The notes beneath the pieces were generated by a model that ran no database searches, was not told where the DNA came from, and was given only the letters and a program-made list of their open reading frames with translations. A DNA stretch of 64,000 nucleotides from Lysobacterales bacterium 66-474 (GTDB taxonomy: Bacteria; Pseudomonadota; Gammaproteobacteria; Xanthomonadales; Rhodanobacteraceae). A program made the translations under genes and the position numbers. Position 1 is the stretch's first letter, and each line of letters starts with the position of its first letter. Of this stretch, positions 42,319 through 49,912 are shown piece after piece. The stretch is taken from contig MKWP01000001.1 of NCBI GenBank assembly GCA_001899805.1, positions 253,001-317,000 of the forward strand, written 5' to 3'.

Positions 42319-42756
42319 TCAGCGCACCACCAGCACGCAAATGCCGGTGTGGTTCAAGACTTGCTGCGTCTGGCTGCCCAACACCAGCCTTGCAATGCCG
42401 CGCCGGCCATGCGACGCCATCACGATCAAGTCGCAACGGGCTCGTTGCGCCGCCGTCACGATCGCTTCGTGGGGGTGCTCGCTTCGTTTCACGAACGTGT
42501 CGCACGGGACCCCCGCGAGCTCGGCTTCACGCTGCAATGGCGCGAACAACTTGTCCGCGTGCGCCTGCGCAAGAACCCGCAGTTCCGCGGGCGGCGGCTC
42601 CAGCAATTCCTCGACGATGCCGGCGCGATTGAATTCCATCATCGCGTGAAACCCCGTCACCCGGGCTCCGATTTTCCGCGCGAGGGCGACGCCCACTTCG
42701 ATCGCGCGGCGCGAACCCGGGTCGTCGTCGATCGGAATCAGGATATGGGTAAACAT
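42319..42756 (-). CDS. Universal stress protein (UspA family)
   Basis: The 145-residue protein starts MFTHILIPIDDDPGSRRAIE and has the ATP-binding signature ASHGRRGIARLVLGSQTQQVL. It lies second in the BON-Usp-cydA-like-cydX series on the minus strand, 68 bases after the BON gene and 44 before the CydA-like gene. The single-domain layout is like the Usp at 4727 but the two differ widely in sequence. Confidence 0.93.
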   Translation of the reverse strand: MFTHILIPIDDDPGSRRAIEVGVALARKIGARVTGFHAMMEFNRAGIVEELLEPPPAELRVLAQAHADKLFAPLQREAELAGVPCDTFVKRSEHPHEAIVTAAQRARCDLIVMASHGRRGIARLVLGSQTQQVLNHTGICVLVVR

Positions 42757-42824
42757 GCCCGGCGACTCCCTGGGCCGCGCGCCCTCCCTGGTGCGCGGCC
42801 CGAACACGTTGAACCGATCGCGAC

Positions 42825-43478
42825 TCAGGCCGCGATCGTGGTCTGGTCCACCACGTTGCGAACCCCGGGGGCGCGCCACGCGGCCAGGCGCGCCGCTTTC
42901 CGCTCGCTCGAGGAATCCAGTTGCCCGCAAAGGGTCACGGTGCCGCCATTCACCAGCACCGCAATGTCCCTGGCGCGCCGGAAGGATCGCCTGCGCAGCG
43001 CCGCTTCGATCTGGCGCGTGACGTCGCGAGGTTCGACCCCCGGCTTGATTTCAATCAGGTTGACCAGGCCCGTGATGCCCACGAGGTTGCGCATGGCGGA
43101 TTCCGCGGCGCGGCTCTGGTACTCCCACTCCACGCCGCCGGACAACACCACCCACCCGTGATTGACCGCCACCTTCACCTTTCGCGGCGGGATCGACGCG
43201 TTCCACGCCAGCACGTTGCGCGCAGCCCTGGCGATGTCGTCGTCCGATCGCCTGTCGATGCCCGGCAACTCGACATCGAGGTCGGCAATCACGCCGTCCA
43301 CGCCATCCACACGCCACGCGGCGGCTTGCGCGTGGCACTTCTGCGCGTAGCTGCCCACCAGGCCGGAGAGTGTCACGAGGCCGGCGTGCGCCTCCACGTC
43401 GATCCGGCTCGCGTCAACGGACGGATCCCAGTCCAATTCCGCCGCCACGTCACGCTGAAGTTCCCGATCGGTTTTCAT
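42825..43478 (-). CDS. Protein with three BON domains
   Basis: The 217-residue product has the same three-repeat design as the protein at 3407. The start MKTDRELQRDVAAELDWDPSVDA matches MNDKELRQLVVDELEYEPSIDA, and the second repeat has WVVLSGGVEWEYQ against WITLSGSVKWNYQ. There is no signal peptide. AGGAGAG stands before the ATG. An FNR-type promoter lies just upstream, and the gene may be the first of a transcript through Usp, the CydA-like gene and cydX. Confidence 0.88.
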   Translation of the reverse strand: MKTDRELQRDVAAELDWDPSVDASRIDVEAHAGLVTLSGLVGSYAQKCHAQAAAWRVDGVDGVIADLDVELPGIDRRSDDDIARAARNVLAWNASIPPRKVKVAVNHGWVVLSGGVEWEYQSRAAESAMRNLVGITGLVNLIEIKPGVEPRDVTRQIEAALRRRSFRRARDIAVLVNGGTVTLCGQLDSSSERKAARLAAWRAPGVRNVVDQTTIAA

Positions 43479-43501
43479 CCGCACTCTCCTCGCATGGGTC
43501 A

Positions 43502-43542
43502 ACTATCGATTTTCGGCGCGGCCACGATGTGATTCAGGTCAA
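43502..43542 (-). promoter_or_regulatory. FNR-type promoter for BON-usp-cydA-like-cydX
   Basis: The box GTGAT-TCAG-GTCAA at 43529-43542 and GATAGT (43507 down to 43502), which agrees with TATAAT at four positions. Predicted start is about 43495, only 17 bases before the ATG, with the ribosome site inside that leader. Confidence 0.72.
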
Positions 43543-43587
43543 CTCGATCGGAATGCACCGCATCAAACGAAGCCGCGTGCATGTCCC

Positions 43588-43977
43588 CTACGAGCCACGC
43601 GGAATTTCGCGCCCGGCCTTGTCCCGTTCGTGCAAACGCTGGCAGTGGATGCAACGTTTGGCCGTGGGGTACGCCAACAGGCGTTCGTAGGCAATCGCTT
43701 CGCCGCAGTCCGTGCAGATGCCGTAGACGCCTGCCGACAGGCGCTCGCGCGCGGCGAGGATGTCGCGGATGTCCGCGACGTCCTGCTTGATCACCGCATC
43801 GTCCGACGCGAGGGTGGACTCGGTCAGCGCCGCATCGACCCAGTCGGCCGACACGCCTTCATCCAGCTGCTCCCGCGCCCGCTGCGTGACCGTGGCGATC
43901 TCCTTCCTCTCGCGTTCGTAACGCTCGTCCATCAGCTTCGACAGATGCGTGATTTGTGCTTGCGTCAAGGTGGCCAT
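43588..43977 (-). CDS. DksA/TraR-family C4 zinc-finger protein
   Basis: The 129-residue protein has an N-terminal helical part (LTQAQITHLSKLMDERYERER) and the zinc finger CTDCGEAIAYERLLAYPTAKRCIHC, written as C-x2-C-x17-C-x2-C. DksA-like proteins enter the RNA polymerase secondary channel and change transcription with ppGpp. The coiled coil seems shorter than in DksA itself and the family DxxDxA tip is only partly kept (DAALTEST), so full DksA activity is uncertain. It starts 10 bases after the tandem Usp gene and is likely cotranscribed with it. Confidence 0.88.
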   Translation of the reverse strand: MATLTQAQITHLSKLMDERYERERKEIATVTQRAREQLDEGVSADWVDAALTESTLASDDAVIKQDVADIRDILAARERLSAGVYGICTDCGEAIAYERLLAYPTAKRCIHCQRLHERDKAGREIPRGS

Positions 43978-43987
43978 TGGATGTCTC

Positions 43988-44938
43988 CTACCCGTGTGGA
44001 TGGTCCCCGTTGTGTTCCAGCTCGGTTCGCAGGCGCTCGGCGAAACCATCCGGCTTGAGCACCAGCACGTCGCAATCGAGTCGCTCCAGCAGGTCCTCGG
44101 CCACGCTGCCGACCGAAATCCGTTGCAGGAAATTGCGCTGGATCGAACCCATCACGACCACGTCGATCCGGTTCTCGGCCGCGAACCCCGCGATCGCCCA
44201 ACCGGGAATGCCGTCCAGCAGGTGCAGGCGTTCCGCGGGAATGCCGAACTCCTTGCCGAGCCGTTGCAGTGCGTCGCGATGCAGGGCGCGGAATTGCTCG
44301 ATCAGCCCCAGATCCGGCATCAGGCCGAACTCCGGGCCGGCGAACGGCGGGATGTATTCGAAGGCGTGCACGACATCCAGTTCCGCCCCGCACTGCATCG
44401 CGAGACGGTTGGCGGCATTGAGCACGCGCGCCGTGAGTTCGCGCGGACGGTCGTGTTCGTCCAGCGGATCCACGGCGGCGAGGATGCGCCTGGGCAACCC
44501 ATGCGTGCCGCTGCGCACCAGCATCAGTGGCGCCGGACACTGGCGCAGCAGGTCGAGGTCCTCCGGCGTGAACAGCACGCGCTTCAACGAGGCTTCCCTC
44601 TGCACGTCCTTGATCACCATTTGCGGTTGCCCGGCCAGCACCGCCGACAACATCCGGGCCATGACCGGATGGTCCCAGAACAGATGGGTGTCCACCGCCA
44701 GTCCGTCACGCCGCAGCGGTTCGGCCAGCGATTCCAGCTTTTCGCGCCGACCGCGCAGATAGGCATCCAGATCGAACCCGCGCGACGCGGCGTGCGCCAG
44801 CGTCCGGTCGAATTCGAACAACGCCAGCAACAAGCGGTCGCCGCTCTTGCGAGCCAGCGCCGCGGCGCGCACCACGCCGGGCGTCAGCGTCAACGCCTTG
44901 TCCACGATCACCATGCAGGCCGGGCCTGGTTCGGGCAT
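43988..44938 (-). CDS. Tandem universal stress protein (UspE-like)
   Basis: The 316-residue protein has two Usp domains. The first (about residues 8-150) begins PACMVIVDKALTLTPG and seems to lack the ATP signature; the second (about 160-310) begins RRILAAVDPLDEHDRPRELTA and contains VVMGSIQRNFLQRISVGSVAEDLLE. Tandem UspE-type proteins support survival at low oxygen. The ATG at 44938 has GGAG eight bases upstream; the ATG at 44944 would be too near it. Confidence 0.87.
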   Translation of the reverse strand: MPEPGPACMVIVDKALTLTPGVVRAAALARKSGDRLLLALFEFDRTLAHAASRGFDLDAYLRGRREKLESLAEPLRRDGLAVDTHLFWDHPVMARMLSAVLAGQPQMVIKDVQREASLKRVLFTPEDLDLLRQCPAPLMLVRSGTHGLPRRILAAVDPLDEHDRPRELTARVLNAANRLAMQCGAELDVVHAFEYIPPFAGPEFGLMPDLGLIEQFRALHRDALQRLGKEFGIPAERLHLLDGIPGWAIAGFAAENRIDVVVMGSIQRNFLQRISVGSVAEDLLERLDCDVLVLKPDGFAERLRTELEHNGDHPHG

Positions 44939-44981
44939 CGACATGACTCCGCTTGCCGGACGCGGATGCGTCGTTATCGCC

Positions 44982-45022
44982 AGACTGAAGGCGCCGCAAG
45001 CGGCGATGGTGACGTGGATCAA
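44982..45022 (-). promoter_or_regulatory. FNR-type promoter for the tandem Usp and DksA-like genes
   Basis: The box GTGAC-GTGG-ATCAA at 45009-45022 has CAGTCT (44987 down to 44982) at the -10 place. One half-site is weak and so is the -10. Predicted start is near 44975. Confidence 0.6.
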
Positions 45023-45135
45023 GCCACGCACACTTTGGCGGTATCGAAAGCGGCATCGCCGGACAGACGCCCATGCCGCCTTGACGGCGGTCTTGATATA
45101 TTCGCAGCCTGCTCAGCGCATCGTGTGCAGGCATC

Positions 45136-45852
45136 ATGCGTAACCCTACGCACCTGCTGGTCGTGGACGACGATATCGGCATTCTGGATCTGCTTCGCCG
45201 CTATTTCGCCGGCCAGGGATTCGAAGTCAGCACCGCATCGAACGGCGCCGAGATGCGCAGCGTGCTCGGGCGCACGGGCATTGACCTGGTGCTGCTCGAC
45301 CTGGGCCTGCCGGGCGAGGATGGCTTCGAACTGACGCGCCAACTCCGCAAAAGCTGGAACGGCGCACTCATCATCATCACCGGTCGCGGCGATTCGGTGG
45401 ATCGCGTGGTCGGGCTGGAGCTCGGCGCGGACGACTATGTCACCAAGCCGTTCGAATTGCGCGAGTTGCTCGCGCGCATTCGCAGCGTGCTGAGGCGCAG
45501 CGCCTCGTCTTCGGCTGAAGCCTCTGACGGCGCGGCATTCCATTTCGCGGGCTTTAGCCTCGATCCGGCGTCACGCACGCTTCGCAGCGACAACGGCGAT
45601 TCGATCGCGCTCACCACCGGCGAATACGAACTGTTGCACATATTGGTCGGACACCCCAACCGCGTGCTGTCGCGCGACGAATTGATGGAGCACATCCACG
45701 GCCGCAGCGCCGGTCCATTCGATCGCGCCATCGACGTGCAGATTGCGCGGCTTCGCCGCAAGATCGAGTCCGATCCGGCCAATCCCGAACTGATCAAGTC
45801 CGTGCGTGGCGCGGGATACCTGTTTGCCGCGCGTGTCCAGACGGAGCGGTGA
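45136..45852 (+). CDS. OmpR-family response regulator
   Basis: The 238-residue protein has the receiver acidic pair in LLVVDDDIGIL, phospho-aspartate in LVLLDLGLPGEDG, and lysine in DDYVTKPFELREL. A winged-helix C-terminal domain ends IDVQIARLRRKIESDPANPELIKSVRGAGYLF. It is the first of two genes; the kinase follows after the TGAATG junction. Related pairs regulate respiration or stress in denitrifiers, but the target genes here are unknown. Confidence 0.94.
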   Translation: MRNPTHLLVVDDDIGILDLLRRYFAGQGFEVSTASNGAEMRSVLGRTGIDLVLLDLGLPGEDGFELTRQLRKSWNGALIIITGRGDSVDRVVGLELGADDYVTKPFELRELLARIRSVLRRSASSSAEASDGAAFHFAGFSLDPASRTLRSDNGDSIALTTGEYELLHILVGHPNRVLSRDELMEHIHGRSAGPFDRAIDVQIARLRRKIESDPANPELIKSVRGAGYLFAARVQTER

Positions 45853-47904
45853 ATGAGCCCGCCGGACATCCCCGCCGCCAGTTTCGCCATGCTGGGCATG
45901 TGGTTCGACATCGCTCCCGACGCGATGATCGCGGTGGACCGGGAAGGCAGCATCGTGCTCGCCAACGCGCAGGCCGAACGCATGTTCGGCTACGGGCAAG
46001 GCGCCCTGCAGGGCCTGGCGCTGGAAGCGCTGGTGCCGGAACCACTGCGCCATGCGCACCGGACGCATCGCAACGGCTACATGGCCCACCCACGCGTTCG
46101 CCCGATGGGGATCGGCTACGAATTGATGGGGATGAAGCACGACGGCCAGGCGTTCCCCCTCGAAATCGGCCTGAGCTCGATCGCCACCGAAAAGGGCGCC
46201 ATCGCGATCGCTTCGGTGCGCGACATCTCCGAAACGCGGCGCGTGCGCCAGGCGCTCGAACGCGCCCAGCGTGACGGCTACCTCGCGTTGATCAGCCGGT
46301 TGGCGCTGGAATCTCCCGATTACGAACTCGCGATCCGGCGGATCCTCGAGTTGACGGCGACCGCGCTGGAATTGCCCGCCGCGGCCATCCTTGCAACCGA
46401 CTGGCGCCAGCGCACGTTCCGCATCCGCGCTTCCACCGGGCTTTCCGAGCCAACCGCCCGGACGCTCACCTCCATCTTCGCCAACGCCGATTCCATCCGC
46501 GGCACCCTCGACACACGCGAACACGCCGTGATCACGTCCGAAATATTGCGGGATGGACCTTCCGAGGCCATCCGCGCGGATCTTTCCAGGGCGGGATTCC
46601 ACGACATCGCCCTGGTTCCGCTTTTCGTGCGGCAGGAGACGCTGGGGTTCCTGCTTGCGCTGGCCGCCGCGCCCGGGAGTTTCGACGAGGGAAAGATCAA
46701 TTTCCTGCAGTCGATCGCCGGCCTGCTGACTTCGGCGGTGCAGCGCAGCCGCACCGAGGAGCAGCTGGCACACGCGCAAAGGCTGGACGCGGTCGGCCAA
46801 CTTACCGGCGGCGTCGCGCACGACTTCAACAACCTGCTGACCGTGGTCTCCGGCAATCTGCAACTGCTGGAAGCCGAACTGTCCGACCGGCCGGACTTGC
46901 AGGAAATCATCGACAGCGCACTGCGCGCCGTGGACAGGGGCTCGGGCCTCACCCGCAGGCTGCTCACCTTCGCGCGCCGGCAACCGCTGCGTCCACGCGC
47001 GGTCGTGCCCCAGCCCCTGATGCAGGAATTGGGCTCCATGCTCAGGCGCACCTTGGGCGAAACGATCCTGGTGCAGGTCGACTGCGCCGCCGAGGTGCCC
47101 GACCTGTATGCCGATCCCAACGAATTGGATACGGCGCTGGTCAACCTTGCGTTGAACGCACGCGATGCCATGCCGCGTGGCGGGCGTCTCGACATCGGCG
47201 CGCGCGAAATCACCTTGGACAACCCCGACAACCCATGGAAGTTGCCGCCCGGCCGTTACGTGGCCATTGCCGTGGGCGACACCGGCACGGGCATGCCGCC
47301 CGACGTGCAGGCGCACGCGTTCGAGCCGTTTTTCACCACCAAGGAATCCGGCAAGGGCAGCGGGTTGGGTCTCAGCATGGTCTACGGGTTCGCCGCCCAG
47401 TCCGGCGGGAGCGTCTCGATCGACAGCCGGCTCGGTTACGGAACACGCGTGGAGCTCATCCTGCCCGCGGCGGCCTCGACCATCCCGAAGGTCGACGAGG
47501 CGCGCGCCGGACACGCCGGGGAAACGAAAACGCACGCAACGATACTGGTGGTCGAAGACGAAACCGAAGTCCGCACGGTCGCGTCCAGGTTCCTCAGTGC
47601 GGTCGGTTACCGCGTCATCGCCGCGGCCAGTGCGCGCGAAGCCCTGGACCTGCTCATCGCGAGCCCCGACGTGGACCTGCTTTTCTCGGACGTGGTGCTG
47701 GGCAGCGGCATGGACGGGGTCGAACTGGCGCACGAAGCGCGCCGCATCCGGCCGGAGCTCGCGATACTGCTCGCCTCCGGCTATCAGGGCGCGGGCGACA
47801 GACCGCGCAACGAAGGCCCGATCGAAGCTTTCGAATTGTTGCGCAAACCGTACCGGCGCGAACAACTCACCAGTGCAATCCGGCGCCTGCTCGACAACGC
47901 CTGA
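45853..47904 (+). CDS. Hybrid sensor kinase with PAS, GAF and receiver domains
   Basis: The 683-residue soluble protein has no membrane helix. Order: PAS (about 15-130, DAMIAVDREGSIVLANAQAERMFGY), GAF-like region (about 160-295), dimerisation box with GGVAHDFNNLLTVVSGNLQLLE, the ATPase domain with NLALNARDAMPRGG and GKGSGLGLSMVYGFAAQSGG, and a C-terminal receiver (LFSDVVLGSGMDGVE). The PAS and GAF domains could bind haem or flavin and sense oxygen or redox, but no ligand residue is certain. It partners the regulator at 45136. Confidence 0.93.
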   Translation: MSPPDIPAASFAMLGMWFDIAPDAMIAVDREGSIVLANAQAERMFGYGQGALQGLALEALVPEPLRHAHRTHRNGYMAHPRVRPMGIGYELMGMKHDGQAFPLEIGLSSIATEKGAIAIASVRDISETRRVRQALERAQRDGYLALISRLALESPDYELAIRRILELTATALELPAAAILATDWRQRTFRIRASTGLSEPTARTLTSIFANADSIRGTLDTREHAVITSEILRDGPSEAIRADLSRAGFHDIALVPLFVRQETLGFLLALAAAPGSFDEGKINFLQSIAGLLTSAVQRSRTEEQLAHAQRLDAVGQLTGGVAHDFNNLLTVVSGNLQLLEAELSDRPDLQEIIDSALRAVDRGSGLTRRLLTFARRQPLRPRAVVPQPLMQELGSMLRRTLGETILVQVDCAAEVPDLYADPNELDTALVNLALNARDAMPRGGRLDIGAREITLDNPDNPWKLPPGRYVAIAVGDTGTGMPPDVQAHAFEPFFTTKESGKGSGLGLSMVYGFAAQSGGSVSIDSRLGYGTRVELILPAAASTIPKVDEARAGHAGETKTHATILVVEDETEVRTVASRFLSAVGYRVIAAASAREALDLLIASPDVDLLFSDVVLGSGMDGVELAHEARRIRPELAILLASGYQGAGDRPRNEGPIEAFELLRKPYRREQLTSAIRRLLDNA

Positions 47905-47910
47905 CCCTCG

Positions 47911-48633
47911 TCATTGGATCGTGCGGGGCGTGCCGGCGCAGGCGCTCAGCTTCGGGATGTCCAGCAGTTTCACTTCACGCCGCAGCACCGAAATGTATTC
48001 GAGCTGTTCGAGGTGCGACAGCGCCCGGCTCACGGTCTCGTGCTTCAGTGCGAGGAAACTCGCGATGTCGGCGCGACCCATGCGCAGGATGAAGTGGCGG
48101 GCGCTGAACCCCAGGCGCGCGAGGCGCGATGCAAGGTCGAGCAGGAACGCCGCCACGCGCTGTTCGGCGGGCAGGGTACCGATGGTCAGCATCCAGGACC
48201 GGTCGCGGCGGATTTCCTCGGCCAGCGCCGAAGACAACCGTATTTGCAGTTCGGGGACCTGCAGGCACGCGTTCAGCACCGGCGGGTAAGGCAGTTCCCA
48301 TATCTGCGAATCCTCCAGCGCGACGGCATCGCAGGTGTGGACCGCCAGGCCGATGGATTCGACGCCCAGCAGGTCGCCGCGCATCCGGAAACCGGTCACC
48401 TGCTCGCGGCCGTCCTCCGACAACTCGCAGGTCTTCAGGAACCCGGCGTGTACCAGGTACAGGGCGTGGAAGGGCTGCCCGTTGCGATACAGGTACTGGC
48501 CGGCGGCGACCTTCCTGCGCGTCACCACCATGTGCCGCTGCAATTCCTCGATGTCGAGCTCGGGCGGTTGTTCGAGCGCCGTCTGTTGCGGATTCGACAT
48601 TTCGAGCGTGGACGGTGCGAGCGGCGTATCCAT
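47911..48633 (-). CDS. CRP/FNR-family transcription regulator lacking the FNR cluster cysteines
   Basis: The 240-residue protein has a cyclic-nucleotide-fold sensor domain (AGQYLYRNGQPFHALYLVHAGFLKTCELSEDGREQVTGF, cf. FNR) and a C-terminal helix-turn-helix with the recognition helix HETVSRALSHLE. E-x-x-S-R is the same reading head that FNR uses on TTGAT. The first 35 residues hold no cysteine, so the FNR [4Fe-4S] cluster cannot form; only Cys in LVHAGFLKTC, HTCDAVAL, NACLQ and LSACAG are present. DNR-like haem or another redox signal is possible. The gene is convergent with the hybrid kinase, and its start at 48633 has GGAG upstream. Confidence 0.88.
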   Translation of the reverse strand: MDTPLAPSTLEMSNPQQTALEQPPELDIEELQRHMVVTRRKVAAGQYLYRNGQPFHALYLVHAGFLKTCELSEDGREQVTGFRMRGDLLGVESIGLAVHTCDAVALEDSQIWELPYPPVLNACLQVPELQIRLSSALAEEIRRDRSWMLTIGTLPAEQRVAAFLLDLASRLARLGFSARHFILRMGRADIASFLALKHETVSRALSHLEQLEYISVLRREVKLLDIPKLSACAGTPRTIQ

Positions 48634-48754
48634 GGCGGGGCTCCGGTCGTGATTGTGTTCACCGCCAAGATGCGACGCGATCGTCACCACCGGATGTCCG
48701 CCCGGCAACGGCGTGTAACGGTGTGTAACAGCGAGCCCTCGACCACGCACGGAA

Positions 48755-48795
48755 TTGACGAGGATCAGATTTCCACCATGGCCAGTACGGATAGT
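48755..48795 (+). promoter_or_regulatory. FNR-type promoter for the RNR-like gene
   Basis: The box TTGAC-GAGG-ATCAG at 48755-48768 has GATAGT at 48790-48795, the hexamer seen at the BON promoter. Predicted start near 48802 shifts the likely start codon of the gene to 48823. The direct repeat GTGTAACG/GTGTGTAACA at 48712-48730 lies beside it and may belong to the regulator's own promoter. Confidence 0.68.
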
Positions 48796-48822
48796 GGGGA
48801 CGACCCACGGCGCCCGGCTGCA

Positions 48823-49899
48823 ATGACCGACCTGCTCAGACCCTCCCCATTCATCGACCTTGCCGCCGTCGAGGCCTGGGATGCCTGGTTCCGGTGGCGC
48901 GAGCAAGCCGATTTGCGCGATTTTTCCATCGAGGACACCTGGCGGCGCGTGGCAACCGCGCTGGCGTCGGTCGAGGCAGGCGGCGAGATCGCGACGTGGC
49001 GGATGCGATTCACGGATGCGTTTGCAGCCTGGCGGTTGTTGCCCGACGAATGCCTGCTCGCGGACGCCGGCACCGGCCGCACCGAGTGTCGCAACGGAAC
49101 GCTGCACGCCTCCGTGAATGCGGCGGCTTTCGTGTCCGCGGGCCAGGCCGCGGGCGCAACGATCGATCTCGTTGCCCTGGGCGATTGCGCGGCACTGGCG
49201 GTGCGCGCGCTGGACAACGCCGCGCTGCTGGCAGGGATCGCCTCGCCGTGTCTGCGCATCGGCATGCTGGGCGTCGCCGACGCCTTGGCGCTGCTGGACC
49301 TGCGCTATGACAGCGAACCGGGACGCGCGCAGGCGGCCGCCATGGCGAAAGCGCTCGCCGAGGGATGCCTGCGCGGCAACATCGCGCTCGCGGCCGAGCG
49401 TGGAGTTTGCGGGTGCGGGGCGGGTGCTTCGCTTGCACGTGCAGGGCGGCGCGTGTTGCCGGAGGAACTCCTGCGCGATGCCGCCCGCCGCGGCGTGCGC
49501 CACGCGCAACTCACCGCCATCACCTCGCAGCCACGCCTTGCGTTGCTGGCCAACAACGTGGCGGATGCCGTCGATCCGCTGTGGGGCATGGACCACGCAC
49601 ACGTGATCGCTGCCTCGGATGGGCATCGCACCTTGCGCTCGTCCGGATATGCGCTGAACATCCTGCACGCGTGGGGCCGCGAACCCGGCGCTGCCCCCAC
49701 GCCGGCGCGTCCGTCGTGGATGGCGCAGATCGCGATGCGCGCCGCCCTCCAGCCATGGATGGACGAGCCCATCGACTACCCGTTGCTGGCGACGGATCCC
49801 CTGGATGATTCGCAACGGCTCGAAGCGCGAAAACTCGCCGCGACCTACGGATTGGGAGAGCCGGCCTGGCGGGACGAGGTCGCGCCGCAGCCGCTGTGA
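48823..49899 (+). CDS. Ribonucleotide-reductase-like protein without catalytic core
   Basis: The 358-residue protein resembles parts of class II/I large ribonucleotide reductase subunits: an N-terminal AEAW-like helix (DTWRRVATALASVE), then CLRIGMLGVADALALLDLRYDSEPGRA and RRGVRHAQLTAITSQPRLALLANNVADAVDPLWG, which recall the RNR barrel segments. It is less than half the usual length. I see no N-x-C-x-E catalytic motif and no paired C-terminal cysteines, so reduction of ribonucleotides is unlikely. It has an FNR-type promoter. The ATG at 48823 is used since the predicted transcript starts after the ATG at 48778. It is convergent with the phosphoketolase gene. Confidence 0.6.
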   Translation: MTDLLRPSPFIDLAAVEAWDAWFRWREQADLRDFSIEDTWRRVATALASVEAGGEIATWRMRFTDAFAAWRLLPDECLLADAGTGRTECRNGTLHASVNAAAFVSAGQAAGATIDLVALGDCAALAVRALDNAALLAGIASPCLRIGMLGVADALALLDLRYDSEPGRAQAAAMAKALAEGCLRGNIALAAERGVCGCGAGASLARAGRRVLPEELLRDAARRGVRHAQLTAITSQPRLALLANNVADAVDPLWGMDHAHVIAASDGHRTLRSSGYALNILHAWGREPGAAPTPARPSWMAQIAMRAALQPWMDEPIDYPLLATDPLDDSQRLEARKLAATYGLGEPAWRDEVAPQPL

Positions 49900-49912
49900 T
49901 CGACCCGCGTGC

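Noticed and set aside
45061-45135. Possible TTGACG/TATATT promoter before the response regulator
   Set aside because: The two hexamers are only ten bases apart, too close for a sigma-70 promoter, and no FNR-type box on the plus strand was convincing.
48778-48822. ATG at 48778 for the RNR-like gene
   Set aside because: The predicted FNR-type promoter starts transcripts near 48802; the ATG at 48823 is used. If the promoter call is wrong, 48778 is possible.
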